Source: UMGS1387 sp045646465
GTDB taxonomy: Bacteria > Bacillota > Clostridia > Oscillospirales > CAG-382
Direction of reading: 5' to 3'
Assembly (NCBI GenBank): GCA_045646465.1
Contig: JAZRKT010000054.1
Coordinates: forward strand, 1 to 8,106
Length of the DNA stretch: 8,106 nt
Position 1 is the first letter of the stretch, and each line of letters starts with the position of its first letter. A program made the position numbers and the translations under genes. Below the pieces are notes generated by a model. It searched no databases. It was not told where the DNA came from and was given only the letters and a program-made list of their open reading frames with translations. Below, piece after piece: positions 5,724 to 8,106 of this stretch.

Positions 5724-7970
5724 TTAAAGAGAAAGTAAGTGCTTTGCATAATAATTCATAAGACAGCCGTCCATAATAATTTCCTTTTCCTCAGGGGTAA
5801 GTCCCTTGACATAAAGGGTTATGTCAGCAACCACACCGTCTTTTCTTATAACCTTTGCAGGAAATTCTTCGGTGCCGCTTGAGATTTTGCTCTTGACGTC
5901 GGGAACAAATACAAAATCGCCGTCACTGTATTCAAATTTTTCGCTTTCATCTATGGTGAAGGGGAGAATACCCCAGTTGATGCAGTTGCTTCTGTAGCGC
6001 TTGGTGGCAAATTCATAGCAGATGTTTGCAAAGCCGCCAAGAACCTTCTGGCAGGAAGCAGCCTGCTCGCGTGCCGAGCCGTCACCCGGCTTGTTGGCAA
6101 ATACGCAGGAGCCGAACTGGGTGTTCTTGGATAATTCGTCGGCGTTTCCTACCTTGGAAAGAGCAAACATTATTTTGTCGGATACATTTCCTTCTCTTCT
6201 TGCCCGTTCATCCTTGTCGCACGCCTTGCTTCTTTCAACGTATTCGGGAACACGGCGGGAGAGGGCAAATTCCGAAAGTCTTAAAGGATTGCTTCTGTAG
6301 GAAGAGGTTTCGCCTGAAGGAATAAGCTCGTCAGTGGTAGTTACGGGGTCGCGGATAACGGCACAAAGCTCAACCAGAAGATTGTCCGAAAGCTCGTACA
6401 TCTTTGGCCAGTCTGTGATGTTGGGACCGAGAATCAACTGCTCGTCGGGGTTTGCCTTGCCGTAGCCGTAGTAAAGTCTGTTTTCGTAAACTGTCTTGTC
6501 GAAGTGATATTCAAAAGGCGTGTAATCGTAGTCGAGGTCTGTTGCCGCCGTAATTACACCGCCACAAGCTGCCGTTGCCGCAATGCTTCTTGAGTCCATA
6601 AGTGCAACGCCTGCAATCTGTCCCTCGCCCGGCTTTGAGCCTTCACGGTTGGGGAAGTTTCTTGTGGTGTGGCGCAGTGAAAGACCGTTGTGACCGGGAA
6701 CATCACCTGCACCGAAGCAAGGACCGCAAAAGGACGGCTTTATAACGGCACCTGAGCGCAAAAGCTTTTCGGTAACGCCGATTTTTGCAAGCTCAATGCT
6801 TGTGGGAACGCTTGTGGGATAAACGGAAAGTGAGAAATATCCGTTGCCCGTGCTTTTTTCGTCAAGGATTGCCGCAGCTTCAACGATGTTGTCAAAAATA
6901 CCGCCTGCACAGCCTGCAATCACGCCCTGGTCGGCATAAACCTTGCCGTCGCGAACCTTGGAAACAAGGTCATACTTTGCACCCTTGAATTTTTCCGCTG
7001 CTTCCTTTTCAACGCCGGCTAAGATTTCAGCGGCATTTTCGTTGAACTCGTGAATGGTATAAGCGTTTGATGGGTGGAAGGGAAGTGCTATCATGGATTC
7101 CTGCTTTGAAAGGTCAATTTCAATCATGCTGTCGTAGTAGGCAACCCTTGCAGGCTTAAGCTCCTTGTAACATTCGGGACGCTTGTGTGTTTCGTAGAAT
7201 TTCTTTGTTATTTCGTCTGTTTCCCATATAGAGGAAAGACAGGTGGTCTCGGTTGTCATAACGTCAATGCCGTTTCTGAAGTCGATAGGCAGATTTTTAA
7301 CACCGGGGCCGACAAATTCAAGCACCTTGTTTTTAACAAAGCCTTCGGCAAAAGTAGCTTTTACAAGGCTGAGTGCAACGTCGTGAGGACCTATGCCACG
7401 TCTGGGTGCACCTGTAAGATATACAAGCACAACCTCAGGACGCTTTACGTCGTAGGTGTTTTTAAGTAACTGCTTTACAAGCTCAGGACCGCCCTCGCCT
7501 ACGCCCATTGTGCCAAGAGCACCGTAGCGCGTGTGGCTGTCAGAGCCGAGAATCATACCACCGCATTTTGCAAGCTCTTCTCTTGCATAAGAATGGATAA
7601 CGCTTTGATTGGCAGGTACATATATACCGCCGTACTTTTTAGCGGCAGACAGACCGAAAATGTGGTCGTCCTCGTTAATTGTACCGCCAACGGCGCAAAG
7701 GCTGTTGTGGCAGTTTGTCATAGCATAGGGGATAGGGAATTCCTTAAGACCGCTTGCACGTGCTGTCTGGATAATACCTACATATGTAATGTCGTGAGAC
7801 ACTAATGCGTCAAATTTTATATGAAGTACATTTTCGTCCTCTTTTGTGTTGTGGCTGTCGAGGATGCTGTAAGCTATAGTACCTTTTCTTGCTTCCTCCT
7901 TTGAAACATCACTTGTATTTGTCGGTTTTCCGTTAACAAGATAAATGCCTTCTTTGTGCAGTGTAATCAT
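5724..7970 (-). CDS. Aconitase-family hydratase (aconitate hydratase, YbhJ-like size class)
   Basis: A 748-residue iron-sulfur (de)hydratase predicted to interconvert citrate and isocitrate in the cytoplasm. Hallmarks in order: TNCHNS (85-90), SDSHTR (143-148), cluster cysteines Cys354 (AGCAGG) and Cys415/Cys418 (FCGPC), NFPNREG (438-444), and the swivel domain from about 615 with GDGSARE (629-635) carrying the active-site Ser-x-Arg. Length and layout resemble the roughly 750-residue YbhJ-type hydratases more than the 640-residue Aquifex-type or 890-residue AcnA enzymes; this is from memory. The neighbouring icd argues for true aconitase activity, although YbhJ itself is poorly characterised. 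ATG 7970 has GGAGGA 5 nt upstream, and two in-frame TAA codons end the gene. A perfect consensus promoter lies just upstream. Homoaconitase or isopropylmalate isomerase is unlikely because of the single fused chain and the context. Confidence 0.92.
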   Translation of the reverse strand: MITLHKEGIYLVNGKPTNTSDVSKEEARKGTIAYSILDSHNTKEDENVLHIKFDALVSHDITYVGIIQTARASGLKEFPIPYAMTNCHNSLCAVGGTINEDDHIFGLSAAKKYGGIYVPANQSVIHSYAREELAKCGGMILGSDSHTRYGALGTMGVGEGGPELVKQLLKNTYDVKRPEVVLVYLTGAPRRGIGPHDVALSLVKATFAEGFVKNKVLEFVGPGVKNLPIDFRNGIDVMTTETTCLSSIWETDEITKKFYETHKRPECYKELKPARVAYYDSMIEIDLSKQESMIALPFHPSNAYTIHEFNENAAEILAGVEKEAAEKFKGAKYDLVSKVRDGKVYADQGVIAGCAGGIFDNIVEAAAILDEKSTGNGYFSLSVYPTSVPTSIELAKIGVTEKLLRSGAVIKPSFCGPCFGAGDVPGHNGLSLRHTTRNFPNREGSKPGEGQIAGVALMDSRSIAATAACGGVITAATDLDYDYTPFEYHFDKTVYENRLYYGYGKANPDEQLILGPNITDWPKMYELSDNLLVELCAVIRDPVTTTDELIPSGETSSYRSNPLRLSEFALSRRVPEYVERSKACDKDERARREGNVSDKIMFALSKVGNADELSKNTQFGSCVFANKPGDGSAREQAASCQKVLGGFANICYEFATKRYRSNCINWGILPFTIDESEKFEYSDGDFVFVPDVKSKISSGTEEFPAKVIRKDGVVADITLYVKGLTPEEKEIIMDGCLMNYYAKHLLSL

Positions 7971-7998
7971 AATAGTCCTCCGATAAAAAATATACTTT

Positions 7999-8027
7999 AT
8001 TATACTAAATTATTGCCCCTGTGTCAA
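7999..8027 (-). promoter_or_regulatory. Perfect consensus sigma-A promoter of the hydratase gene
   Basis: Read on the minus strand, TTGACA (8027-8022) and TATAAT (8004-7999) are separated by exactly 17 bp, matching the sigma-A consensus at all 12 positions. Transcription should start near 7992, giving a short leader of about 20 nt that contains the GGAGGA site. Confidence 0.93.
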
Positions 8028-8037
8028 TAGAAATACA

Positions 8038-8055
8038 GTGTAAATTGTGTAAATT
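8038..8055. repeat. 9-bp tandem direct repeat upstream of the hydratase promoter
   Basis: GTGTAAATT occurs twice back to back (8038-8046 and 8047-8055), about 46-63 bp before the predicted transcription start and just upstream of the -35. The position suits a regulator site, but no protein can be named. The remaining bases to 8106 are AT-rich, and I see no gene in them. Confidence 0.5.
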
Positions 8056-8106
8056 CCTCAATTGATTTTTGTGAAAATCTACATATGCCGTAAAATGATG
8101 AATATA

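Noticed and set aside
5540..5749. 69-codon minus-strand open frame through the tandem repeat
   Set aside because: It is a translation of the repeat and of the 3' end of the hydratase gene in another frame. There is no plausible start signal, and it is absent from copy 1.

Overview
The window looks like chromosomal DNA from a low-to-mid GC, Gram-positive anaerobe of the class Clostridia, probably a Ruminococcaceae/Oscillospiraceae-type gut or rumen bacterium. This is inferred from strong AGGAGG-type ribosome binding sites, sigma-A promoters with 16-17 bp spacers, AT-rich intergenic DNA, lipoprotein signal peptides, and the gene types present. No phage, transposase, CRISPR array, tRNA or rRNA was seen. 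The window holds six genes: five complete and one cut by the left edge.

Left part, minus strand (1-2533): mglB, a lipoprotein sugar-binding protein, followed by mglA, the double-ATPase subunit of a galactose/glucose-type ABC importer. mglA runs off the left edge and lacks roughly its last 30 residues. The permease gene mglC is expected beyond the edge. The mglB upstream region (2534-2831) carries repeated TGTTTG boxes and an inverted repeat that look like regulator sites.

Middle part, plus strand (2740-3975): two apparently single-gene units. The first encodes a 136-residue P-loop protein of unknown function with a good sigma-A promoter and a textbook terminator. The second encodes a 163-residue Gly/Asn-rich lipoprotein of unknown function. 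Its start codon and part of its Shine-Dalgarno sequence lie in a 13-bp hairpin, which is the most suggestive regulatory structure in the window. A terminator follows it, then hairpins serving the convergent icd gene.

Right part, minus strand (3991-8055): a perfect consensus promoter (TTGACA-17-TATAAT) drives a 748-residue aconitase-family hydratase. After 397 bp of non-coding DNA comes a eukaryote-like NADP-dependent isocitrate dehydrogenase. Together they convert citrate to 2-oxoglutarate, the usual anaerobe's route to glutamate. The spacer holds a 143-bp tandem repeat (two near-identical full copies plus a partial third) with strong hairpins. The repeat separates two genes that would normally be expected to share an mRNA.

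I found no clearly new multi-gene system. The items most worth following up are the start-codon hairpin, the tandem repeat inside the acn-icd unit, and the small P-loop protein.
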